A stretch of DNA of 10,279 nt from CAZPEV01 sp964585635 (GCA_964585635.1 CAZPEV010000120.1:1-10279), one strand, 5' to 3'. Positions 1-6,145 are shown, counted from the first letter of the stretch. Numbers and translations: made by a program. Notes: generated by a model from the letters alone, not told the origin.

Positions 1-194
1 CGACGATCGGCGTCTGGATGTCACTGGTGGCGGTTCAGCACACCGAGGCGGGGATTGCGGCGGCGATCATGGCCACCTACCACGTCGTGATTATTCCGTT
101 GACGATGCTGGTGCACAAGGAGCGCCCGACCTATCGGTCGGTCTTGGGGGCGATCGTGGCCGTGGCCGGGGTGGCGATGCTGTTTATTCAGTGA
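1..194 (+). CDS. EamA/DMT-family transporter, C-terminal fragment
   Basis: The reading frame enters from the left edge (first full codon at 3) and stops at TGA 192-194, giving the last 63 residues of a membrane protein. Two hydrophobic stretches are visible: GIAAAIMATYHVVIIPLTML, and a last helix VLGAIVAVAGVAMLFI that ends one residue before the stop. Between them lies the short basic turn HKERPTYRSVLG. A small-residue helix, then a KER-type loop, then a final helix of G/A/V repeats is typical of the last two helices of EamA-domain drug/metabolite exporters (ten-helix inner-membrane permeases). The substrate cannot be told from this part. The N-terminal eight or so helices lie outside the window. 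Family assignment is by pattern recognition and is fairly sure. Confidence 0.82.
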   Translation, partial: TIGVWMSLVAVQHTEAGIAAAIMATYHVVIIPLTMLVHKERPTYRSVLGAIVAVAGVAMLFIQ

Positions 195-216
195 TATCTG
201 TTTCCGCCGCATGCCA

Positions 217-230
217 CGGACGTTCGTCCG
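217..230. repeat. Small inverted repeat after the transporter stop
   Basis: CGGAC-GTTC-GTCCG is a perfect 5-bp stem with a 4-base loop, 22 bases after the transporter stop. No T-run follows, so it is at best part of a termination region. Confidence 0.4.
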
Positions 231-242
231 GGTATCAGGCGG

Positions 243-272
243 TTGTGCTTGGCGCACGCCCCGTGCGCCAAG
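243..272. repeat. Perfect 11-bp hairpin, left flanking repeat
   Basis: CTTGGCGCACG (248-258), loop CCC (259-261) and CGTGCGCCAAG (262-272) form a perfect inverted repeat. The 13 bases TTGTGCTTGGCGC at 243-255 recur in the same orientation at 3993-4005 on the other side of the cassette. There they again open a GGCGC...GCGCC hairpin. The structure is seen directly; whether it is a terminator, a dispersed repeat or a mobility scar is not known. Confidence 0.7.
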
Positions 273-438
273 TCATATGTCAGGAGCCCTCCGCCCCTGG
301 CGCTTCTATGGGTGGCGGGCGCTCCCGGCCACTACGAGATCCAACGCGGTATATGGGTAGCAGGACACATTCAGATAGGTTCGAGGGATGCATATGGAGG
401 GAATATGGGGGTCTGATCACGCGCGCCGGGCAGCTATG

Positions 439-1809
439 CTAAATAAGGTCTCTTAAGACCCGAATCCAGCGGGCGATATGCGTTGATGAGTCCCTTAAGG
501 ACGGCTGTTCGCACCATGTTGTTAAGGCCATATCAAGTTTTGTCTCGATTTCCGCAATTGTCATATCGCCGATCTTATCCCGTTCACCGAAACGGTTTAG
601 AAGATAATGAAACCGACATCTTTTCGCTGCTGCCGGTGTTTGGGCTCTCCTTTTAGATTCATCTGTTGAATATTGCCGTTCACCGAATTTCGCAAAATGA
701 TCTACCGATTCCGATATTACCCCCTTGCATACGACGCAATTGCACACCTTTGAATGGAAGTCATCAGGTGTCCTAATATCTAATGCGTCAAAGCAACGTT
801 CAATATCCGGCACTCCCAAACGCTTGGCAAGATCAGGCAGGTAGTAACGCACGGTCGGAGTAGATTGCCCAATCACTGGTACGACATCCTTCTGCTCACC
901 GTAACCAATACCATGACTTACTCCGGTCAATCCTGCCTTTGAAAGAGCGAGGCTTAGAAAGCCACCATGCATCGAATAGACAAGCATATGTTTTGAGAAA
1001 TTTTGTATCAGGGTAATATAATTTTGTAGCATCTCAACTGTCGCGTTCTGCTCTTCAAACTTACTGAACCACAGCCAGACCCCTTTGACTTTGGTCTTAG
1101 GAATTTCCGACGATAGCCTCTCCAATACATCAGGTTGCCTTAAATGCTCTTGATCAGCGCAAATAACGGCGTGGACATCTGCATCCAGTCCAATAAGGCC
1201 ACTTGTCTGAATCAGTTTCAGGTTCAAGTCCAGCCATTTTTCAGTTTGACTAGGCACAATATAGAAGTAGGGTGCGAATATTACATTCGGTCTCGGAGCA
1301 TCACCGGCGAAGCTCTGCAATTCATCGTCTTGAGCGAACTCATTATATATGCGGAATCGCTGATAACCTAACGCTGATTCACAGAATCGATTCATGTCGT
1401 CAGAAGTGGTGAAATCTGCGTCGCTGACAGCGTAATTCCTATCCAATGCATCTTTCAATGGCGATCCTATGGCTTCAGCCAGTTTCCGATACGATTTCTT
1501 GTAATCCCGAATAACTATCTTCTTGTGGTTTTTCTTGATTATTTGATCTGATTTAATCCAATCGAGGTCACTCTTTTCTTCCCTGGTTTGCGGATCTATA
1601 TAAGCTCCAAAGGCATAAGTCATTGGGTCCAAAAATAATGGAACCTTCTTGGCACCCGCTTTCAAGAGAAGACTGGCAGTCGCTGCAGGTGTCGCCTCGA
1701 ATAGATTTGCACCCACAATGAGTCCATTCAGGAAATCAAATAGTTTGATAACGTATTCCTTCTCTGCGTGGCTACCCAGTCTTAAAATTATCTGTGATCT
1801 AGCATTCAT
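439..1809 (-). CDS. TGT/DpdA-like protein candidate with CxCxxC...H zinc motif
   Basis: A 456-residue protein, the last gene of the cassette. Its ATG (1807-1809) overlaps the preceding stop in an ATGA. No signal peptide or membrane segment is visible. The C-terminal part has C356-N-C358-V-V-C361 and then H401 in FHYLLNRFGE. Bacterial and archaeal tRNA-guanine transglycosylases bind zinc with CxCxxC and a downstream His in a similar helix, but with about 25 residues between; here there are 39. Upstream are hydrophobic strand-like segments spaced as in a TIM barrel (KKVPLFLDP near 55-62, VHAVICAD near 212-219, VKGVWLWFS near 241-249, HMLVYSMHGG near 274-283). They are followed by VSHGIGYGE near 297-305 and RYYLPDL near 321-327. 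TGT enzymes exchange guanine for a 7-deazaguanine in tRNA, and DpdA paralogues do so in DNA. No catalytic aspartate can be assigned with certainty, so membership in that superfamily is a hypothesis. The gene itself is well supported. Confidence 0.7.
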   Translation of the reverse strand: MNARSQIILRLGSHAEKEYVIKLFDFLNGLIVGANLFEATPAATASLLLKAGAKKVPLFLDPMTYAFGAYIDPQTREEKSDLDWIKSDQIIKKNHKKIVIRDYKKSYRKLAEAIGSPLKDALDRNYAVSDADFTTSDDMNRFCESALGYQRFRIYNEFAQDDELQSFAGDAPRPNVIFAPYFYIVPSQTEKWLDLNLKLIQTSGLIGLDADVHAVICADQEHLRQPDVLERLSSEIPKTKVKGVWLWFSKFEEQNATVEMLQNYITLIQNFSKHMLVYSMHGGFLSLALSKAGLTGVSHGIGYGEQKDVVPVIGQSTPTVRYYLPDLAKRLGVPDIERCFDALDIRTPDDFHSKVCNCVVCKGVISESVDHFAKFGERQYSTDESKRRAQTPAAAKRCRFHYLLNRFGERDKIGDMTIAEIETKLDMALTTWCEQPSLRDSSTHIARWIRVLRDLI

Positions 1810-2255
1810 GCAATTCCTCTATCATGTAGCAACTCGATATGATTATCCCGATAATGACTGCGGACAACGGGAGATAACTCTGCACGCAGTACTTCCTGAC
1901 ATCGACCTCCGGGCTGGACAGAAATCAGCCCCAAGCCATACTGCTTAAGTAACGCATGATCAACCTTGCCTACCTCACTATCGGGCATAGCAATATATAC
2001 CCAATCAGAGCATAGCTGGTATATGAGAGCCTGTTTAAAAGCGCGCGTCCATCGTTTCAATTTTAATTCAATAGCTATGGTGCGATTCAGACTTTTCGAA
2101 TAGCAGTAAACATCAATCCTATATTCATAAAAGGGTACTTCCGTCTTCTGTAAACGATACCGGCGCCTTCTGAAGTAATTAGCAACAGGAAGGCACAGAT
2201 CGTTCTCACGATGATATAGCTGGATACTCTTCCTTTTTCTCAGTAATTTTGTCAT
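1806..2255 (-). CDS. PD-(D/E)XK nuclease-like protein
   Basis: From ATG 2253-2255 this encodes 149 residues; an in-frame GTG at 2277-2279 would add eight more (SPKCWCV after the initiator). Neither start has a strong ribosome-binding site. Both overlap the end of the upstream gene (by 50 or 74 bases), which suggests translational coupling. The residues fit the PD-(D/E)XK core: E17 in a helix (HREND), D48 in RIDV, E63 and K65 in AIELKLKRW, then a helix FKQALIYQ with Q75 and Q80. A strand VYIAMP and a second strand LGLISV follow. This order (Glu, Asp, ExK, Gln-bearing helix, strand) is usual in restriction-like nucleases and their inactive relatives. Size is that of a minimal single-domain nuclease with no separate DNA-binding domain, so a partner may supply specificity. 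The stop overlaps the start of the TGT-like gene. Fold assignment is by motif only. Confidence 0.72.
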   Translation of the reverse strand: MTKLLRKRKSIQLYHRENDLCLPVANYFRRRRYRLQKTEVPFYEYRIDVYCYSKSLNRTIAIELKLKRWTRAFKQALIYQLCSDWVYIAMPDSEVGKVDHALLKQYGLGLISVQPGGRCQEVLRAELSPVVRSHYRDNHIELLHDRGIA

Positions 2256-2817
2256 GACGCACCAACATTTTGGTGACACAAGTGATAATTAATGCAACCA
2301 TAGACGCGCTAGGCAAAAGGGTTATCTGAATCACAATTTCTGGCAATTCCAAGTCAAAAGCTTTATCCAAAACACCGAGGGATACAACGCCTAATAGTTC
2401 CCAATAAATGAGCATCAGAATAGACCAACTGATACGTTTAAACCACCCGCACCAACTCCGATAGGCATCAATTGCAATTTTATAGTCAGCGATTGCACCA
2501 ATATCTGATTCCACAAAACGCCTTATAGTTTGGCGATATTTTTCGCTGTCAGCCAAGCTGGTTGGCTGTTCCGTATATGAATTCCCCTGCGTTGACAGGC
2601 TTGGCGTGACCCCGGATTCCCTTATGAGAGAATCTATGGATGTCTTAAGATCGAGTGTTACGATTTCACGCAGTCCACACAAAAACCGATGTGTATCGTC
2701 TTTTGATCTTTGGAGGATATCGGTACGATCACCGTATTTGTAATACGCAAACACAGCAGCCAGTAATAAGGTTCCATGAGCTGAAAGGCAGTAATTTACT
2801 AGTTCAGATCGAATCAT
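2206..2817 (-). CDS. Three-helix membrane protein of the cassette
   Basis: A 203-residue protein with no recognised family. An N-terminal hydrophobic helix lies near residues 8-26 (HGTLLLAAVFAYY). A polar, probably soluble and partly helical region follows near 30-125. Two strong helices then sit near 129-150 (SWSILMLIYWELLGVV) and 160-184 (IVIQITLLPSASMVALIITC), and the tail is charged (KITEKKEE). The ATG (2815-2817) overlaps the stop of the Panacea-like gene in an ATGA, so the two products are probably made together. The layout, with a soluble domain between membrane helices beside an antitoxin-like gene, would fit a membrane effector or a membrane anchor for the nuclease-like protein. That is inference from context only. 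Confidence 0.78.
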   Translation of the reverse strand: MIRSELVNYCLSAHGTLLLAAVFAYYKYGDRTDILQRSKDDTHRFLCGLREIVTLDLKTSIDSLIRESGVTPSLSTQGNSYTEQPTSLADSEKYRQTIRRFVESDIGAIADYKIAIDAYRSWCGWFKRISWSILMLIYWELLGVVSLGVLDKAFDLELPEIVIQITLLPSASMVALIITCVTKMLVRHDKITEKKEEYPAISS

Positions 2818-3383
2818 TTTCTTATTCGCCGTTGCAGCACTTGTTCGCGTATCTTTGATTCAGTCGTCATTTCTGGGTATCGTGTATATACAAAGTGTAG
2901 AAGATCGTGCAATGAATAATGACCGTACAGTGATTTAATCTTTCTTATGCCGTCGCAAACGGGCTTGTACTCGCCAGCATTTATGATGGCTGCTATCCGC
3001 ATTCGCCCAGCTTGGGTTAAATAAAACTTGCGCTCCTCAAATGCATCTGCAGCCTTATCATCCTCCCCACCCATTAGTTGATCGAAATTTAGCCGGTCTA
3101 TCTCTGGTTCTTCCTCTTCTACTGATTCGGCAGTGACCTCGCTCGCAATAAGGCCAAGGTTTTCCAGGATCTCCAAGTCATCATATAAGGCAGGTGAGTA
3201 AGGCCCCGCACGGTAGGGCTCAAAATCAAACCCGGGACCGGAAGGCCGAATGTGTTCTTCTTGCTCCAGGAGGTAAAGGAGCTTTTGGAGCCTGGTAATT
3301 CCGTTTACATGATCGCCTGATTGACCTGACTTATCGATGCCGATAAGGGCCAGCACTAATTGACGTCTATTTAGGCCGCTCAT
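2814..3383 (-). CDS. Panacea/DUF4065 (YwgA)-like protein
   Basis: First gene of the cassette, 189 residues, soluble. It has the signature of the SocA/Panacea (DUF4065) and YwgA-like group: an N-terminal helix ending in GITRLQKLLYLLEQE (28-42), then FDFEPYRAGPYSP (52-64) with a following ALYDDLEILENLGLI helix. An acidic insertion follows (VEEEEPEID near 88-96), then FYLTQAGR (120-127) and a C-terminal YSLHDLLHFVYTRYPE (156-171). Panacea domains often act as antitoxins paired with many unrelated toxins and are also found in phage- and defence-linked genes. ATG 3381-3383 is preceded by GGGGTGAG about five bases upstream, a good ribosome-binding site, which supports this start. It overlaps the membrane-protein gene by four bases. 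Family call is by motif; antitoxin function is inferred. Confidence 0.8.
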   Translation of the reverse strand: MSGLNRRQLVLALIGIDKSGQSGDHVNGITRLQKLLYLLEQEEHIRPSGPGFDFEPYRAGPYSPALYDDLEILENLGLIASEVTAESVEEEEPEIDRLNFDQLMGGEDDKAADAFEERKFYLTQAGRMRIAAIINAGEYKPVCDGIRKIKSLYGHYSLHDLLHFVYTRYPEMTTESKIREQVLQRRIRK

Positions 3384-3591
3384 TACTCACCCCATTTTAC
3401 TGTCATGCCACTAATTCTTAGCCTATAACCATACAATCAATAAAGCAACCAAAAATATTAGAACGCATCCACGCGCTTGATGTCTATCACATTGTAGATT
3501 CACAGCATAATCAGTACCACCGGGTAATACATAGTCGTGTCGGTCAAAACCACCGCGCTTGGCCCGCCTCTGGAGCGGCTTCGATCTCCCA

Positions 3592-3612
3592 TATGGCCAC
3601 TATGGCCACTAT
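3592..3612. repeat. 9-bp tandem repeat TATGGCCAC
   Basis: TATGGCCAC occurs twice head to tail (3592-3600 and 3601-3609), followed by a further TAT. It is short and may be a chance duplication. Confidence 0.6.
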
Positions 3613-3807
3613 CCCCCGCCTGCTTAGACGGATCCCCGCGATGATTAATCAATGCAATTGCTGTTCTCTCGTGCCAATCCCAATCTAATGCGCAATCGCT
3701 ACAATATCAATGCAAAACGCAACCGCGCCGGCTTTATTGGGGGAGACCCCGTGGAGGTTACGAATGTGCTTATACGCCAAATCCCTTGCTGCAAATCATC
3801 CCCCATT

Positions 3808-3828
3808 GGGAGAGGGAGGGGAGAGGGG
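3808..3828 (+). other. Canonical G-quadruplex motif
   Basis: Four G-runs (GGG 3808-3810, GGG 3814-3816, GGGG 3818-3821, GGGG 3825-3828) are separated by loops AGA, A and AGA, which meets the G3+N1-7 rule. It lies in non-coding DNA, about 425 bases upstream of the cassette start and 200 bases beyond the end of prfA. Confidence 0.6.
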
Positions 3829-3878
3829 TCGCAGGAGGCGGGGATGGGAGACAAAAACGTGGGGCCCCCTAATATGAT

Positions 3879-3986
3879 AAAACGAACCCAATTTTCTCCT
3901 GCTTCGGCCGCCATATCTGCTTGTGTGGCATATGAATGGCATTCACACGACGATTTTCGTTCGCACGCAAAAGTCGGGTTCGTTTT
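3879..3986. repeat. Inverted repeat of AAAACGAACCC / GGGTTCGTTTT
   Basis: AAAACGAACCC (3879-3889) and its exact complement GGGTTCGTTTT (3976-3986) are 11-bp arms 86 bases apart. The right arm runs almost directly into the GGCGC hairpin at 3993. The arrangement looks like a small non-autonomous dispersed element, but copies elsewhere in the genome cannot be checked here. Confidence 0.5.
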
Positions 3987-3992
3987 GGCTTT

Positions 3993-4020
3993 TTGTGCTT
4001 GGCGCGAGTCCTAATGCGCC
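3993..4020. repeat. Right flanking copy of the GGCGC hairpin repeat
   Basis: TTGTGCTTGGCGC (3993-4005) is identical to 243-255 and in the same orientation. GGCGC (4001-4005) pairs with GCGCC (4016-4020) across a ten-base loop. It ends nine bases before the prfA stop, so it may also end prfA transcripts, though no U-tract follows on the minus strand. Confidence 0.55.
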
Positions 4021-4029
4021 GGGGTTTGA

Positions 4030-5077
4030 TCACCTGGCCGCGCCGGCGGCGGCCAACTGCGTCTCCTGCTCCTGGCGGTGCAACGCCTCAATCAATTCCG
4101 TCAGGTCGCCGTCAATTATCGCCGGCAATCGGTACAGCGTCAGCCCGATCCGGTGATCGGTCACCCGCCCCTGTGGGAAATTGTAGGTTCGAATATTGGC
4201 CGACCGGTCGCCGCTGCCCACCATCGACTTNNNNNNNNNNGCCTTGTCCAGCAGCCGGGCGCGAAGCACCTTCAGCGCCTTGGTCTTGTTTTTCAACTGC
4301 GATTTTTCATCCTGGCAGGTAACCACCAGCCCGGTCGGAAGATGCGTTATCCGCACCGCCGAATCGGTGGTGTTGACCGACTGCCCGCCGGGGCCGCTGG
4401 AGCGATAGACGTCGATCTTAAGTTCGCTCTCCTTGATCTGGATATCGACCTCCTCCGCCTCCGGAAGCACCGCCACCGAGGCGGCCGAGGTGTGAATCCG
4501 CCCCGAGGCCTCTGTCGCCGGTACCCGCTGCACCCGATGGACGCCCGATTCGAACTTGAGCCGGGAATAGGCCCCCTCGCCGGAGATGTCGATGATGATT
4601 TCCTTGAACCCCCCGACGCCGGTCGGGTTGCTGGAAAGAACTTNNNNNNNNNNGGTTTTCGGCGTACCGGCCATACATCCGGTACAGGTCGGCGGCAAAC
4701 AAGGCGGCTTCCTCGCCGCCGGTACCGGCCCGGATTTCCATGACCACGTCCTTGTCGTCATTGGGGTCGCGCGGCAGCAGCAGCAGGCGGAGCTGCTCCT
4801 CAAGCTCGCCAATACGGGCGCCGTTGGATTCCAGTTCGGCGCGGGCCATTTCGATGAGGTCGGCCTCACCGCCGGCGGCCAGAATTTCCTCGGCTTCCTG
4901 GTTGTTTTTCAACAGGGTCCGATATTCCTGCCCGACCCGCCGAATCTCCTCCAACTGGCGATGCTCCCGCGACAGCGCCTTGAGCTTCCCCTGGTTGGTG
5001 ATCACCTCCGGTCGGCCCAGTTCCTCGGTCACCACCTGCAGTCGGTTGTCGATTTTGTCCAGCAGTTCCAGCATCAT
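4030..5077 (-). CDS. prfA: Peptide chain release factor 1 (interrupted by two N gaps)
   Basis: RF1 reads UAA and UAG in the ribosomal A site and triggers peptide release. The RF1-type anticodon-mimic PAT is encoded at 4513-4521 (VQRVPATEASGRIHTSA), where RF2 would have SPF. The catalytic GGQ is at 4381-4389 (SSGPGGQSVNTTDSAVRI). GSGDRS and RTYNFPQGRVTDHRIGLTL near the C-terminus are also RF1 hallmarks. I start at ATG 5075-5077 (MMLELLDKID), matching the usual RF1 N-terminus; GGGAGT (5088-5093) ten bases upstream can serve as the ribosome-binding site. The next codon is also ATG. Two ten-N runs lie inside (4231-4240 and 4644-4653), and the frame differs across the second. Compared with E. coli RF1, about 15 bases are really missing at 4644 and about 37 at 4231. 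The true protein would then be near 359 residues, the normal length. It is not a pseudogene on this evidence. Confidence 0.96.
4231..4240. other. Assembly gap inside prfA (likely too short)
   Basis: Ten N between codons for LLDK-A and KSMVGSGDRS. RF1 family spacing suggests about 37 unknown bases, so the run is a placeholder. The ten-base run happens to keep the frame. Confidence 0.9.
4644..4653. other. Assembly gap inside prfA (wrong length, shifts frame)
   Basis: Ten N between RYAEN and VLSSNPTGVGG. The frame is lost across it. RF1 spacing predicts about 15 missing bases (residues like R-x-W-x-V-E), which would restore the frame. Confidence 0.9.
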
Positions 5078-5096
5078 ATCATTAACTACTCCCGCC

Positions 5097-5123
5097 AAAA
5101 ATATAGACGGCTCTCGGGAGCCG
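5097..5123 (-). terminator. Terminator-like hairpin in the prfA leader
   Basis: On the minus strand CGGCTC-CCGA-GAGCCG (6-bp perfect stem, 4-base loop, 5123 to 5108) is followed by TCTATATTTTT (8 of 11 T, 5107 to 5097). It sits in the 89-base gap between the DUF1385 gene and prfA, just upstream of the prfA ribosome-binding site. It could be an attenuator. The tail also contains TATATT with TTGTGC 17 bases upstream, so a promoter is an alternative reading. Confidence 0.5.
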
Positions 5124-5166
5124 CACAAGCCAAATCGGGGATGATCAGGTTATGAGGATAACGTCG

Positions 5167-6132
5167 CTAGACCGGAACGCGCCTGACGGCCAGGCTCGAA
5201 TTGGGAATGTTCATCGCCGTCTCCAGGGCGACGATGGCCACCTCGATCTGGTCGTACGATGGTTCCCGGGTGGTGATGCTCTGCAGCCAAAGGCCGGGTG
5301 CGATCAAGGCGCGCGTGATGGGGGAGTTGCGGGTCCGGCCCGAAAGCTTAAGCAACTCATACGATCCCCCCGCCACCAGCGGCAACAGGGAAAAATGGAT
5401 GGCGAACCGGACCAGCAACTCCGGCGCCTCGCCGGTGATGACCGCGAAGAGCGTGTCCGAAATCGAATAGATCAGGATGGCGAAGATGGCGACGATCAGC
5501 ACAAAGCTGGTGCCGCAACGAGGATGTCGCCGGGGAAACTGCCCGACGTCTTCGGGAGTCAGCTTGCCGCCCGATTCGAAAGCGAAGATCGACTTGTGCT
5601 CGGCGCCGTGGTAGGCGAAGACCCGCCGGAAATCGTTCAGCCTGGAGATGCCCCAGACATAGAGGATAAACAGCGTCACCCGAATGACCCCCGCCACCAG
5701 GTTGAAGGCCAGGGCGTCCCGATGGATATTGAAGAGCGAGGACAAGGCCAGGGGAATGAAGAAGAAGACCAAAATGCCCAGCGACATGGCCAGAATCACC
5801 GTCCCTGCCAGCATGACGGCGTTCGGCTTCCGCTTGCGTTCGGTGTAGGTTTCGCCGTTGCGGGTCGCCTCTTCCCGCTCGATCTCGGTGACGGCGACGT
5901 CGGCGGAGAAATTGAGCGATTTGATGCCGACCACCAGCATCTCGATGAACGACACCGCCCCGCGAATGATCGGCAGGCCGAGGAGTTTGTTCCGCTTGGT
6001 GAGCGAGATAAAGGAGTCGATTCTGACCTTGATCTCACCGGAAGGGATGCGCACCGCGGTCGCGATACGATCATCGGAACGCATCATTACGCCTTCGATT
6101 ACCGCCTGTCCGCCAATTGCCAAATCGGGCAT
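5167..6132 (-). CDS. YqhQ-like DUF1385 membrane protein
   Basis: A 321-residue protein of the DUF1385 family (YqhQ in Bacillus), of unknown biochemical role. Family signatures are seen in order: GGQAVIEGVMMR at 7-18, YHGAEHK at 174-180, HPRCGTSF at 203-210 and APGLWLQSITTREP at 278-291. The His/Cys-rich YHGAEHK and HPRCGTSF motifs suggest a metal site, which is inference. Hydrophobic helices lie near 105-133 and 141-162, with more near 208-225 and 240-256. I chose ATG 6130-6132, because GGTGAGG lies six bases upstream and MPDLAIGGQAVIEG is the usual N-terminus. A longer frame adds 20 basic residues with no family match. The position between rpmE and prfA is a common gene order in bacteria and supports the call. 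Confidence 0.9.
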   Translation of the reverse strand: MPDLAIGGQAVIEGVMMRSDDRIATAVRIPSGEIKVRIDSFISLTKRNKLLGLPIIRGAVSFIEMLVVGIKSLNFSADVAVTEIEREEATRNGETYTERKRKPNAVMLAGTVILAMSLGILVFFFIPLALSSLFNIHRDALAFNLVAGVIRVTLFILYVWGISRLNDFRRVFAYHGAEHKSIFAFESGGKLTPEDVGQFPRRHPRCGTSFVLIVAIFAILIYSISDTLFAVITGEAPELLVRFAIHFSLLPLVAGGSYELLKLSGRTRNSPITRALIAPGLWLQSITTREPSYDQIEVAIVALETAMNIPNSSLAVRRVPV

Positions 6133-6145
6133 ACTTTTCCTCACC
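6133..6145 (-). promoter_or_regulatory. Ribosome-binding site fixing the DUF1385 start
   Basis: GGTGAGG (6145 to 6139) lies six bases before ATG 6132. It decides for this start over the upstream ATG at 6192. Confidence 0.7.

Larger units (their letters stand above)
195..438. other. Non-coding junction between transporter and AT-rich cassette
   Basis: About 245 bases without a convincing gene. An open frame on the plus strand (191-442) has no family resemblance and overlaps two hairpins, so it is not called. The stretch is GC-rich like the host flank and contains hairpins at 217-230 and 248-272. Neither hairpin has a U-rich tail on either strand. The transporter (+) and the cassette (-) converge here, so the hairpins may act as a weak or Rho-assisted bidirectional end point. 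Confidence 0.6.
3384..4029. other. Gene-free, repeat-rich interval between cassette and prfA
   Basis: About 645 bases with no credible gene. The part next to the cassette (3384-3540) is AT-rich and must carry the cassette promoter, but no -35/-10 pair with good spacing stands out. The rest returns to host-like GC. It contains a 9-bp tandem repeat (3592-3612), a G-quadruplex motif (3808-3828), an inverted pair of GGGTTCGTTTT (3879-3889 and 3976-3986) and a GGCGC hairpin (3993-4020). The open frames at 3652-4014 and 3699-3914 run through these repeats and are not called. Confidence 0.6.

Noticed and set aside
191..442. An 83-codon open frame downstream of the transporter
   Set aside because: No ribosome-binding site or family likeness, and it runs through two perfect hairpins.
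439..3383. CRISPR-Cas, BREX or a classical restriction-modification system
   Set aside because: No repeat-spacer array, no cas, pgl or methyltransferase motifs, and no helicase or ATPase motif in the four proteins.
3384..3540. An exact promoter for the cassette
   Set aside because: Several AT-rich hexamers occur, but no -35/-10 pair with 16-18 base spacing and good matches was found, so no position is claimed.
3575..3592. GGCTTCGATCTCCC resembling a tRNA T-arm, as if an integration site in a tRNA 3' end
   Set aside because: No matching T-stem, anticodon arm or acceptor stem upstream, so it is not a tRNA fragment that can be supported.
3652..4014. A 120-codon plus-strand open frame in the gap
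   Set aside because: It translates the G-quadruplex tract and the inverted repeats; the residues follow the repeats rather than any protein pattern.
4418..5128. prfA as a frameshifted pseudogene
   Set aside because: The frame break falls exactly at a run of N. Restoring the family's normal spacing restores the frame, and all key motifs are intact.
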